Below, piece by piece: positions 33,191 to 44,079 of a DNA stretch of 64,000 nt (the first letter of the stretch is position 1; each line of letters begins with the position of its first letter). The position numbers and the translations under genes were made by a program. The notes under the pieces were generated by a model. It did not search any database. It saw only the letters and a program-made list of their open reading frames with translations, and was not told the origin of the DNA. This DNA is from Eurosta solidaginis (lineage: Eukaryota; Arthropoda; Insecta; Diptera; Tephritidae): assembly GCF_040869045.1 (NCBI RefSeq), contig NC_090319.1:357323739-357387738 (forward strand), written 5' to 3'.

Positions 33191-34070
33191 AACCTTTGAT
33201 AAGAAAACTAAGACAGCTCTGTTATCTCTTTTGTGTTTTAAGTTCAACCTCCGGCCTAGCTCTTGTTAATGTAAAGCCATTACTTTCCTAAAGGTGTTGT
33301 ACTGATATTAAGATTATTTGTGTCCGTCCATTATTTTATTAAAACTATCAAAAATACAACAAAATACGGAAATATACATTTTAAGCTTAGTCCTTTAGTA
33401 ATTAAACATAACTTTTCACAAAGTTAAAAAAAAAAAAAATTATATAAAACCATCAGGGTAAAAAAATCCGTATGTTCATGCTCAACCTTTTCGATTTTGA
33501 TATAAAAGAATACATTCAGATTTTCTCACAAAATTTTACACAAATCTATTAAAAAATTGCTCGATTCTCAACCAAAAAAATACAATTAATGAAAATTGCC
33601 TGAATTTCAGTGCACTCATTGAAGTATTGAGTTGCAATGGAAGGTTCCAAAAATATCTATATTTATGCATAAGTATTTTAACATGTAAATATAAAAGAAA
33701 GGCTCGTTTAAAGTTATAAAAGTTTTACGAAGTAACCAGTTATAAATACGCATTAGGGAATTTCTTCCAAAAATTAAATATAATAAATGAAACCTACGAT
33801 CCCGTACATATTAAGAAGGCTACAAGACTTGGTAATTAAGACTCTAAACCTTCACAACAATTAATATGCAAATTGAAGATGAAGCATACAGCAAGTTAAC
33901 TGACATTATTAACGCATTTTGTGACCTTTTTCATAACTAAGTTTCATTAGAACTTTTATATTTATATATGTACATTCACAAATATGCGCTACGGATCAAA
34001 AGATTTTATGGCAATTTCTTTAATATACATGCATATTAATGGGCGACTTCAAAAGCATTTTTTATAATCA
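33191..34070. other. Intergenic DNA
   Basis: A+T-rich DNA with no recognised feature. Confidence 0.4.
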
Positions 34071-34072
34071 GC

Positions 34073-35614
34073 TGAGAAGAGCTCACAGGGTATATTAACT
34101 TTGTTCGCATAACGATAATCCGTAACGGCATAAACTAATCGAGATAGATATATACTTCTATATATCAAAATGATCTGGGTGAAAAAAGAAATTCATTTAG
34201 CCATGTTCGCCCGTCCGTCCATCTGTAAACACAATAACTTGAATAAATTTTGAGGTATCTTGATGCAATTTGGTATGTAGGTTCCTGGGCACCCATCTTA
34301 GATTGCTGTGAACGAAATCGGACCATAAACACGCCCACTTTTTCGATATCGAAAATTTCGAAAAACGGAAAAAGTGCGATAATTCATTACCAAAGACGGC
34401 TAAAGCGATGAAACTTGGTAGGAGGGTTGACCTTATAACACAATACAAAATTTGTAAAATTTTGGACAATAGGCGTGGCACCGCCCACTTTTAAAAGAAG
34501 GTAATTTCAAAGTTTTGCAAGCTGTAATTTGGCAGTCGTTGAAGATATCATGATGAAATTTAGCAGGAACGTTACTCGTATTACTATATGTGTGCTAAGG
34601 AAAATTTAGCAAAATCGGATTACGAGCACGCCCACCCAAAAAGAAAAATTTTTTAAAAGACAAATTTTAACAAAAATTTAATAACTTTACAGTATATAAG
34701 TAAATTATGTCAACATTCAACTCCAGTAATGATATGTTGCAACAAAATACAAAAATAAAAGCAAATTTCAAAATGGGCGTGGCTCCGCCCTTTTTCATTT
34801 AATTTGTGTAGGATACTTTTAATGCCATAAGTCGAACAAAAATTTACCAATCCTTTTGAAATTTGGTAGAGGCATCGATTTTATGGCGCTAACTGCTTTC
34901 TGTGAAAATGGGCGAAATCGGCTGAAGTTATTTCCAGTTTTTATATACAGTCGTCCTTCTGTCCTTCCGCTCGGCCGTTAAAATGATAACTTGAGCAAAA
35001 ATCGATATATCTTTACTAAACTCAGTCCACATACTTATCTGAACTAGCTTTATCTTGGTATAAAAAATGGCCGAAATCCGACTATGACCACGCCTAATTT
35101 TTCTATATCGAAAATTACGAAAAATGAAAAAAATGCCATAATTCTATACCAAATATGAAAAAAGGGATGAAACATGGTATTTGGATTGGTTTATTGATGC
35201 AAAATATAACTTTAGAAAAAACTTTGTAAAATGGGTGTGACACCTACCATAATAAGTAGAAGAAAATGACAAAAGTTCTGCAGGGCGAAATCAAACGCCC
35301 TTGGAATCATGGCAGGAATACTGTTCCTGGTATTACATATATAAATAAATTAGCGGTACCCGACAGATGATGTTCTGGGTCACCCTGGTCCACATTTTGG
35401 TCTCGAAAACGCCTTCACATATACAACTATGGTACACTCCCTTTTAAAATACTCTTTAATACCTTCCATTTGAAACCCATGTCATACAAACACATTTCAC
35501 GGTTACCCTAGGTTAATTTTGCTAAATGGTGATTTTCCCTTATTTTGTCTCCAAAGCTCTCAGCTGAGTATGTAGTGTTCGGTTACACCTGAACTTAGCC
35601 TTCCTTACTTGTTT
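34073..35614 (-). mobile_element. E element 3 (inverted, array mostly lost)
   Basis: In reverse orientation: the ATAATCAGCTGAGAAGAGC end, GTATATTAAC, a GTCC-type microsatellite (34205-34220), GGGCGTGGC boxes at ~34470, 34775 and others, about one unit of the 130 bp repeat, then AGCTGAGTATGTAGTGTTCGG and the conserved TTACTTGTT end. The array is nearly gone relative to E2. Confidence 0.82.
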
Positions 35615-35968
35615 CATATTATCATAGATTACATACATATATAACAGTTTAAAATAATATGAAAACTTAAAAAAAATCCATTAAATTATTCTATAACAAA
35701 ATGGGTCTCTTTTGTGTCCCGAGACAATTATGATTGGCGCTTACAATGCTTTTCGAGCCGCCCATTCATATATAGGGTAGGCTAAATATTATCAAAGAAA
35801 TTTGCGTTTCCGGTCGGTTTTAATGAACAAAATAAATTATTATTATTATTATTATTATTACTTGGCCTGGAAGCACTGTGACCTTTGTGCAGATATATTG
35901 TGTCTGACTTTTCAGCCTAATTTTGTATGTGGAAGCTTTTGATGTATCTAAGTACCTCTTCAGGCTTT
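35615..35968. other. Intergenic DNA with (ATT)n microsatellite
   Basis: Nine or so ATT units lie at about 35833-35861. Read on the minus strand, (TAA)n could be a LINE 3' tail belonging to the RT fragment just to the right. Confidence 0.6.
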
Positions 35969-36590
35969 TTACTCCATATCATAGGGATTAAGAGTCACAC
36001 CACCTAGATGGGAGAAAAAAATTTTAAAAACCAACTGAGCATACCACGTGAGTATTCTATACAGTGTGACCCCTAGGTATTTTGCCTCCATGGAGAATTG
36101 TATTTTTGTTCCTTCCAGGGATGGTTCTGGGATGGATGCTTTCCATCTCCGGGTGAAAGACAGTACGACAGTTTTGTTAGGATTGATAGACAATCCTTTG
36201 ATATCGCACCATCTCTCTATGATGCGAAGGGCTTGTTGCATGCCATCTGATACTGTTTCCTCGTGCATCCTTGTGATGCAAATAACTAGGTCATCTGCAT
36301 ACCTTTGTGTGACAAATCCCTTGGTTTTCATTAAGTGAAGGAGATCATCTATGACCAGGGTCCACAGGAGAAGGGGGAGCACACCTTCTTGTGGGCATCA
36401 TCTTGTGGCCGCAATTGATTTAGTTGTCCCTCCCAGTTCCAAATGGATTTTACTCTTTAAAATGGACAGCATTCATCGAATTATCAGAGGGCTTATGTCC
36501 TTGTCAATCGTAGTTTGTTGGATAGCTTGATGCGTTGTGTTATCGAAAGCCCCTGATATGTCAACAAACAAAATAAATACTTGGCTACAT
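35969..36590 (-). pseudogene. LINE reverse transcriptase palm fragment
   Basis: The minus strand holds RT motif A as FVDISGAFDNTTHQAI (36575-36528). After a frameshift near 36395 come CPQEGVL, LLWTLVIDDLLHL and the catalytic RYADDLVI (YADD at residues 28-31 of the 36382-35969 frame). A block with INPNKTVVLSFTRR and KYLGVTLYR follows. These are conserved parts of Jockey/I-group LINE reverse transcriptases. The thumb and RNase H downstream are absent or replaced by non-matching sequence after ~36030. Only ~200 residues remain of a ~1000-residue protein. Confidence 0.92.
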
Positions 36591-38470
36591 TTACATCCAT
36601 ACAGATTTAGGGCGAGTCTCTCTTCTTTTTCTCTGCGTGGTGTCCATTTTTAATTTTTCCGAAAAAGCAGCGGTACGGGACCTTCATCTATTCAAAGTAA
36701 AACTTGAAGACGAAAATGATCTCTCTATTACCATTTTTATACTAAGCTGAGCAGAGATCACAGAGTATATTAACTTTGTTCGCATAGCGGTAATCCGTAA
36801 CGGCATAAACTAATCGAGATAGATATAGACTTCTATATATCAAAATGATCTGGGTGAAAAAAGAAATTCATTTAGCCATGTCCGTCCGTCTGTCCGTCCG
36901 TCTGTAAACAAGATAACTTGAGTAAATTTTGAGGTATCTTGATGCAATTTGGTATGTATGTTCCTGAGCGCTCATCTCAGATCGCTATTTAAAATGAACG
37001 AAATCGGGCTACAACCACGCCCATTTTTTCGATATCGAAAATTTCTAAAAACCGAAAAAGTGCGATAATTCATTACCAAAGACAGATAAAGCGATGAAAC
37101 TTGGTAGGTGCGTTGACCTTATGACGCAAAATAGAAAACTAGAAAAATTTTGGACAATGGGCGTGGCACCGCCCACTTTTAAAAGTTTTGCAAGCTGTAA
37201 TTTGTCAGTTGTTGAAGATATCATGATGAAATTTGGTAGGCAAGTTACTTCCTGTTACTATATATGTGCTAAATAAAAATTAGCGAAATCGGATGACGAA
37301 CACGCCCACTTTAAAAAAAAAAATTTTTTTTAAGTCAAATTTTAACAAAAAATTTAATATCTTTACAGTATAAAAGTAAATTACGTCATCATTCGACTCC
37401 AGTAATGATACGGTGCCACAAAGTACAATGATAAAAGAAAATTTCAAAATGGGCGTGGCTCCGCCCTTTTTCATTTAATTCGTCTAGAATACTTTTAATG
37501 CCATAAGTCGAACAAAAATTTACCAATCCTTGTGAAATTTGGAAGGGACATAGATTCTATGACGATAACTGTTTTCTGTGAAAATTTACGAAATCGGTTG
37601 AAGCCACGCCCAGTTTTTATACACAGTCGACCGTCTGTCCTTCCGCTCGGGCGTTAACACGATAACTTGCGCAAAAAACGATATATCTTAACTAAACTCA
37701 GTTCACGTACTTATCTGAAGTCACTTTATCTTGGTATAAAATATGGCAGAAATCCGACTATGACCACGCCCACTTTTTCGATATCGAAAATTTCGAAAAA
37801 TGAAAAAAAAAAAAATGCCATAATTCTATACCAAATACGAAAAGAGGGATGAAACATGGTGATTGGGTTGGTTTTTTGCAGCAAGGTACACATAACTTTA
37901 GAAAAAACTTTGTAAAATGGGTGTGACACCTACCATATTAAGTAGAAGAAAATGGAAAAGTTTTGCAGGGCGAAATCAAAAGCCCTTGGAATCTTGGCAG
38001 GAATACTCTTCGTGGTATGACATATATAAAGAAATTAGCGGTACGCGACAGAAATGTTCTGGGTCACCCTGATCCACATTTTGGTCGATATTTTGAAAAC
38101 GCCTTCACATATACAACTACCACCACTCCCTTTTAAAACCCTCATTAATACTGTTACGAATATTAGCAAAACTAAGGGGTGCTGCTATCTCTAAGCCGAT
38201 GCTAAGCAGTGACGTGTACGCACATCAATAATTAAATCATTATGTCTACACATATGTGCGTACACGCAGCGGAGATGAGATGCCCATACACATGCAGACA
38301 TCTTATTGAGATGCTCCTAAATGTAGGCAATTATAATTTGGGAAGTGTCGCTCACACATGGGGTGTGAGAGAAACTATACAAATTATACATCTGTAGTCG
38401 TAGCTGAGAAACCAACTAGTAAGTTCTGGAATGGAAAAGCCTAGAAGTATGCAACTAGGAAATCAAAGAG

Positions 38471-38507
38471 TATAAAAATGCGAGAGTAGTAGAGGCGAGA
38501 ATTCAGT
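38471..38507 (+). promoter_or_regulatory. TATA box and arthropod initiator in the solo LTR
   Basis: TATAAAAA starts at 38471 and TCAGT (arthropod initiator core TCAGTY) lies at 38503-38507, about 34 bp downstream. That is close to usual pol II spacing. Confidence 0.75.
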
Positions 38508-38582
38508 TTCATTTGAGCTATCAATCAGTTTGGTTATTAAGCCAGCTAGTTGCAAAGTATAAGTGTTATTGTGAAGTACTTT

Positions 38583-38588
38583 AATAAA
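38583..38588 (+). terminator. Polyadenylation signal AATAAA in the solo LTR
   Basis: AATAAA lies ~80 bp downstream of the initiator, as expected for the end of the R region. Confidence 0.65.
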
Positions 38589-38966
38589 GGCCATTTTTCC
38601 ATTTTCAATATTGGAGTTATTTATTCAACATTTTAGTAATTCGACCTTAGCAGAAGGGCAAATAAGAGGATTTGCAGTAAATTCGTTACAATACTTTTAA
38701 TTTGATACTCATATCGTACAAACGCATTCTATAATTACCCCTGGTCCACCCTTATAGCGATATCTCGAAAAGGCGTCCACCTATACCACTACGTTTTAAA
38801 TAGTCATTAACACCTTTCATTTGATACACATGTCATATAAACACACTCCTGGGTTACCCTAGGATCATTTTGCTAAATGGTGATTTTCCCTTATTTTGTC
38901 TCTAAAGCTCTCATCTGAGTATGTAATGTTCGGTTACATCCGAACTTAGCCTTCCTGACTTGTTAT

Positions 38967-39740
38967 ATTAATAAATTAATTATTTATTGTATGTGCTACA
39001 TTATGTGTAGTTTTTTTTCCTATATGCGTAACTACGAGTACATACTCAAGTATCGACTATTTTTCGTAGTCGTCTACCACGTACAAACATTCCTTCGGTT
39101 TAGAGTACGTTGGCATAATAGGAGGTATCGATTACTTATGTTAAGGTATGTATATCCTTGGATTTTTATAAAATTTTCTTTGCAAATTTCCATCTAATTT
39201 TGTTTTAAGCCTTCCTATCCGGAAAGCGTCTGGAGTAAAAAGCACCAATTATTTAAAAAAAAGAGTTTGGTAAATATACGTCCTGACAGTATTTTTGAAT
39301 AAGACGGGCTAGGAATACTCGTCACCTCAGTAATTTTCTATAAGTCTTATTTTTCGCTATTGGTATTTAATGACCCAATACATTTACAATTAATCGACAT
39401 TTTCGATGCTGACAGGGTCGCTGTGATCCCTTATTAAATACGAATGGGATATATTTACAATGTTCGAAAGCTTTGAGTGCCCGTATACAGAAAACTGCCC
39501 CAAAAGGTTTGATTTTATGAATATCGCATTTCGCTTATAAATAAGCTGGCACAAAAAAAAAAATTAACGGCCGAAACCTTCATGCCGAGTTTAACAGAAG
39601 TAGTCCGTACATGTGCCCAAAGTCATATCAAGTTAAGAATAGAATAAAGAAATCTAAGGCATTTGTGCAGTTTATAGGGCACACTGAAAAGTAGCTTATC
39701 ACAGTTGAACTCGTTTTAATAACGATAATTTTGTCAATAT
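38967..39740. other. Intergenic DNA
   Basis: No recognised feature. Confidence 0.4.
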
Positions 39741-39883
39741 CTTAGGTCAACTTGCAGAACGGCAAGTTAACTTTTTAACTCAGAGTTACCTGACATGGGG
39801 GTTTGACTCATACATTTCTGGCAAATTTTTCAAATTAACTCTGAGCGGAAAGAATAACTTGCCTTTCTGTAAGTGGGCCTAAG
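39741..39883. mobile_element. CTTAGG MITE (~143 bp)
   Basis: The left end CTTAGGTCAACTTGCAGAAC plus GGCAAGTTAA and the right end TAACTTGCC, TTTCTGTAAGTGGGCCTAAG form ~50 bp imperfect terminal inverted repeats with CTCAGAGTTA inside. A partial copy is at 55019-55100. Confidence 0.75.
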
Positions 39884-40272
39884 ATAGTAAGCTATACAAA
39901 AGAAAATTCATATATAGATAAAAATGCATATGTATGTGTTTACACAAGTATTCTGTATTCCCTGTTGTTTACTTACCAGGATGATTTCGAATGTTACTAA
40001 CATACATTTCTGTTTCAATGCCAATTACATAGGTATGTATGTTAAAAATTGGAACACCAAATGGTTAACAGAATTGTTTCAAGAATTTCGAATATTGCGC
40101 TGTTTATAGCAGAGGAAGGGGAAATTCACTAGTTGCAATATTCTATTAATAAACTGTTATGATAAATTTGTTATTAAAACTTCATTCTTGTGATATTGAG
40201 CTGTATTAAACTGAAAGACCTTCTTAGGAAGCAGATTTTTAAATAACAATATCTAAAAAAATATAAAAACTA

Positions 40273-40593
40273 GGTGCGATACACCTTTGAGGATACTTCG
40301 ACCGAGCTTCTCTTCCAATTTGCATCGTGCGCTACTTTTTAATTTTCCTACAAATTAGCGGGGCGGGATCTAAATGTTTTATAGCGACATCCGCAAGCAG
40401 AGGAATTTTCGCTGAAAAGATCTACATGGCATAAATACACTCGAAATGTTTGCCAAAGCACTGCAAAGGAGTGATTCCGCTTAAAACGGTTTTTCTAATT
40501 CAAAACACTTTTTTCAAAAGATTTTGATCCTGCCTACCCCAGCACCTGTTGGTATAATAAGAGAGCACGCTATCGCCACATCAGGATGGCCGC
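40273..40593 (-). mobile_element. SINE copy, minus strand, diverged
   Basis: In reverse it has the SINE 3' end (CGACCGAGCTTCTCTTCC), body (CAAATTAGCGGGGCGGGATC) and tRNA-like head (GAGAGCACGCTATCGCCACA). Many substitutions and small insertions mark it as old. Confidence 0.85.
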
Positions 40594-41212
40594 CTTTCTT
40601 ATTTTAGGATAGTTGAAGTTTTAAATAAATTAATTACAAAAAATTCGTAAAATCACTACCTTTATGCAGGGTTGGCAGAAATGAATGAAATCTGGAAAAA
40701 AATAAAAATAATTACAAAAAAATTGCATTGAGGCGAATTATAGCAATTTAATTCACTTGAACAAGTGGAACGAGTACGCAAGCGAAATTTGTTACTACCC
40801 AGTAGGAAAAGAAGTTACGTACGAGCAAACTACAAGTTGATTTCCAATAAACCGATACGCACTATTATACGCTTATTTTCTTTGAAACAATCTAAATACT
40901 TTTGTATGGCAATAGCCTTAAAAAAGTCAGCGGTTGTTATTACTGTACAACTTGTCAACTAACTAACAGTCAACAAATTTTTGTCGGAATCATTGTGAAT
41001 TCATACAAGTGGCGAATGTTTGATAAAAATGTTCACAATAGTAAACTAGAGCTGCAAAAGTATCGATATTCGGCTTACTCGATATTTTCGATATTTAATG
41101 GGGAGTGTATCGATATATCGCGATATATGTACATCGAATTTTTTTATAGTGAAAAGCGCTTACTCAATTTAAAAGCAATATCAGGTATATATCAAACATT
41201 TATGCAAATTAT

Positions 41213-41326
41213 ATGTGACCCGGTCTATGAAAAGGTGGCTTATGATTCAAGAAACAGCTGTTAACAGCTGTTTATCCCAATTTCTCTTTTGAGTCATAAG
41301 CCACCTTTTCATAGACCGGATCACAT
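41213..41326. mobile_element. CCCGGTC-type MITE, copy 2 (nested in hAT-1)
   Basis: It starts GTGACCCGGTCTATGAAAAG then GTGGCTTATGATTCAA. The right end repeats this inverted (CCACCTTTTCATAGACCGGA). The core is only ~40 bp, compared with ~75 bp in copy 1 at 3451. AACAGCTGTTAACAGCTGTT in the core is itself repetitive. Confidence 0.85.
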
Positions 41327-41459
41327 ATATACATATGTAATATTGTCTTCATAACTTCGAAACTATCGGAAAACACATTCTGCAAAGTTGTGCGCGATGG
41401 TAGCTTATACAGCGAAACGAGTGTATAAACAAAATTACAACAACATTTGTCATCCACTA

Positions 41460-41805
41460 TGGGAAAAGGTCGAACGTCTGCGGTGACTAAACCATAGTAA
41501 GGTGCTGTCAAAAGCCTTTTTACGTGATGATGGATCTTCATATGCTTTTTTCATACAAAAACCAATCTTATTTGGCGAACTATGTGAATCTAAATTTGCA
41601 GTTGTATGCGATCGTTCTAGATGTTTAAAGAAATTGGACGTATTACCACTAGTTTTATAACATTTTTTGCAATAGTGGCATATGGGAAAAGTATTACTGA
41701 TTTCGTCAAAATGGATACATATACGAATACATGTATACATGTGTAGTGTATATAATATGAAAAAATAACGTACTTTTCACATTGAATTTTGTAAGAATTT
41801 TTCAA
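41460..41805 (-). pseudogene. hAT transposase N-terminus with BED zinc finger
   Basis: On the minus strand (41740 to 41450) CHYCKKCYKTSGNTSNFFKH followed by LERSH gives C-x2-C ... H-x4/5-H with the GNTSN signature of BED fingers, which bind element ends. In another frame, 41500-41450 reads YYGLVTADVRPFPIVDD, resembling the conserved (D)xxPFxxVE block of hAT transposases. There is a frame break between them and nothing beyond, so it is non-functional. Confidence 0.85.
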
Positions 41806-42064
41806 TATTCAGAGCCACAAACTTGTTAGGTATTCATCTAAAATAAATAAAAAACAAACATGACATAATGTATGTAATTTTATTTATTCATGTTTTATTT
41901 GTCTTACCAAAGTTTACGACGCTGGTAATTCTGCCGCTAGAAAAAGGAATAAGAAATGGGAATACAGTACTCGATATTTAGAAAAAACATCGATAATCGC
42001 ACCATGAACCTAGTACTCGATGTATCGATATTTATATAGATACTTTTGCAGCTCTATAGTAAAC

Positions 42065-42394
42065 AGCCTCGATCACCTGTTCAATCGCTATTTGAATATT
42101 TAAATTATTTACTCAATAGTGTTTTTCAAACAGTTTTGTAGACGACTGGTATATTGCATTATTTACATAGTTTAAAATGTTTGTTTAACTGGCTGCTCAA
42201 ATTTAATCTATTAACTAGATTTTAGAAATGAATATTAATATGTAGTCTGATATTCTGTATATACATTTAAATGAAAAGCTGATTTGAGACACAAATGGGC
42301 AATTCATGGCACTTCAACTTAATAACCGTCAGCAAAAAACAAACCTTTCTTCCCTTCTCTGGCCATTCGCGACAGCCGTTCTTCCTGTCATCTA
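42065..42394. other. Intergenic DNA
   Basis: No recognised feature. Confidence 0.4.
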
Positions 42395-42610
42395 TTATTT
42401 GACAAATAGGTATGGCAATGGAGGAATAGAAAGATTTTTCACTTGTATGAATTCATAATGGTCGGAATATAAGTCACGCTGTTCATAACTGTAAGATGGC
42501 GCTGTAATACTTAAAAACTTTCCCATCTGCGATGTATCAAATACACCTAAAAACCAACGACAGTTGGCTTTTGTTTGGGCTGCATGATCTGGACGAAGGA
42601 AAGGCACCAT
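42395..42610 (-). CDS. Unassigned 71-codon frame
   Basis: The ATG at 42610-42608 has an A/T-rich leader (AAAATAATGG). The frame runs 71 codons to a stop at 42395. The product has mixed, non-repetitive composition with RWFLGVFD near residues 18-26 and repeated Tyr/Asp later, unlike the low-complexity frames of this window. No signal peptide, zinc finger or transposon motif is seen. I do not recognise it. It could be a short gene, an exon, a retrocopy piece or chance. Low confidence that it is a gene. Confidence 0.25.
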   Translation of the reverse strand: MVPFLRPDHAAQTKANCRWFLGVFDTSQMGKFLSITAPSYSYEQRDLYSDHYEFIQVKNLSIPPLPYLFVK

Positions 42611-44070
42611 TATTTTTCATATGTTTCACTTACTTAAAACGCAAATACATATTTGCTTAATTAACAATTTTTTCTGGGACAAATAATTTTTTGACTTAAA
42701 AATACATGATGACATGGCAACGCTGCATGGCATCCCAATAAGTTTAAAGCTCACTCCTTGTAGTTAACTAGAAGTGAGTTACTTTTATCCTGTAGGGTAC
42801 TTAAGCACTTTGCTGTTAACTACGTAATTTGCTTATGATTTTAAACATTCGATAAAATTGCTTGCATTTTTGGTGAACACGGTTAATATTACCACAGTAA
42901 TCTATAAAAATTTCAATAAAACTTTGTAGAATACATTGTCACCATAATCATTAAAGCCATGATTTCTCATTGCTTTAGTTTCGCTTTATCGCCCACCTAG
43001 ACCAAAACAGCGGTCAACAAAAAAAAAATTGGAATATTCAGAAAACGCGAAAAACTGAGTACCTCTTCCAAATGCGCCAATGCAATTTTTATTTTTTACA
43101 AAACCTTTTATCGATTCGATAGGTATTGATTTGGAAAGCTCGGTGGTACTCCTAACTTTGAAGTTTCATATTTTTGAGTTAATTCCCTTTTATACTAGAT
43201 GATTTACGAAATTTTAGTTATCGGAATTTAAGATTGGATATATTTAATTTTACATACTATATGAATATTGCTGTCGAAATGGTAAGTTTGTGCTCTGTAT
43301 CGATTACCGTAAAATGAGATTGCTTTAATGCGCTTCTCGGTCATTCTAGTACTTAGAACAGATAGTTGGAGGTTCGATACCTGAGTTGAAACGCTCTTAT
43401 TTTGATATGATGCCGTTGGTCCTTCAATGTAGTGCTTTGTATATCAAAGCCATATACTTTACAGAATTCCCAATGAGATATTTCTGTGGGATGACCAAGA
43501 ACATACGTAAATTCATCCATATAATTTTACATGTGAACATACAAATACATGAGCATATTGTCGTCCTTTGAATTTAGGTCAATGCGACGCCTGCGTTGAT
43601 TTCACTTTCATATGTATGTACATACTTGTGTATGCTACTTGAAAACATAAACAGACTCGCTTTCTGCATACGATTCAATGCAATACGAAAAATTGCTTCT
43701 AAAATCAGTAGCGAGCTCTCGAAATTTGTATTATATTTCCGACTTTTAGTTGGGACGATTATGTTCTGCAATTTAAAACTACTAAAGTGCCTATATCGGA
43801 TCTAAAATGCAACAATGTATATATTTATGCAAAGAGAATTTGTATATGCGACTATAAGGTACATATAAGGAATACACCAACAGAACTGCTTGTTCCATGA
43901 TCAACAATTTTCATAAGAATGTAATTGTTATCAATTTACGACATAATAATAACCATTATTTACATAAATTATTGCATTATTTATACTTCATTTGATATCT
44001 TATGACAGTATAATTTACATGGTCTATGAGCCTTTGGCATCAATTTTTCTTTCGGAAAGAGAGACTTATT
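42611..44070. other. Intergenic DNA with one dispersed repeat
   Basis: Positions 43070-43190 match 29130-29240 (TAGGTATTGATTTGGAAAGC, TTTTTGAGTTA). Otherwise nothing is recognised. Confidence 0.45.
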
Positions 44071-44079
44071 TTACTAAGC

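Larger units (their letters stand above)
38152..38690. mobile_element. Solo LTR (Gypsy-like) with 4 bp TSD
   Basis: A 539 bp unit begins TGTTACGAAT and ends ATTCGTTACA (TG...CA ends, with a longer terminal inverted repeat TGTTACGAA / TTCGTTACA... read as TGTAACGAAT on the other strand). It is flanked by ATAC at 38148-38151 and 38691-38694. Internal signals fit an LTR promoter read on the plus strand. No internal region remains, so it is the product of LTR-LTR recombination. It interrupts the E4 repeat between CATTAATAC and ATACTTTTAA, so it is younger than E4. Confidence 0.92.
36738..38966 (-). mobile_element. E element 4 (inverted, carries a solo LTR)
   Basis: In reverse orientation: TTTTTATACTAAGCTGAGCA end, AGTATATTAAC, GTCC-type microsatellite (36882-36905), GGGCGTGGC boxes, then the ~130 bp repeat region interrupted at 38148-38694 by a solo LTR, then TGAGTATGTAATGTTCGGTT and TGACTTGTT. 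It is adjacent to E3 in the same orientation. Confidence 0.83.
41047..42056 (-). mobile_element. hAT-1: non-autonomous hAT with perfect TIRs and 8 bp TSD
   Basis: The ends are an exact 18 bp inverted repeat, TAGAGCTGCAAAAGTATC. Just outside lies an exact 8 bp direct repeat, TAGTAAAC (41039-41046 and 42057-42064), the hallmark of hAT insertion. Subterminal ATCGATAT words are frequent at both ends. Inside are the N-terminal remains of a transposase on the minus strand (BED finger) and a second inserted MITE (41213-41326). At ~1 kb it lacks the catalytic core and dimerisation domain, so it is an internal deletion derivative. Confidence 0.95.
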
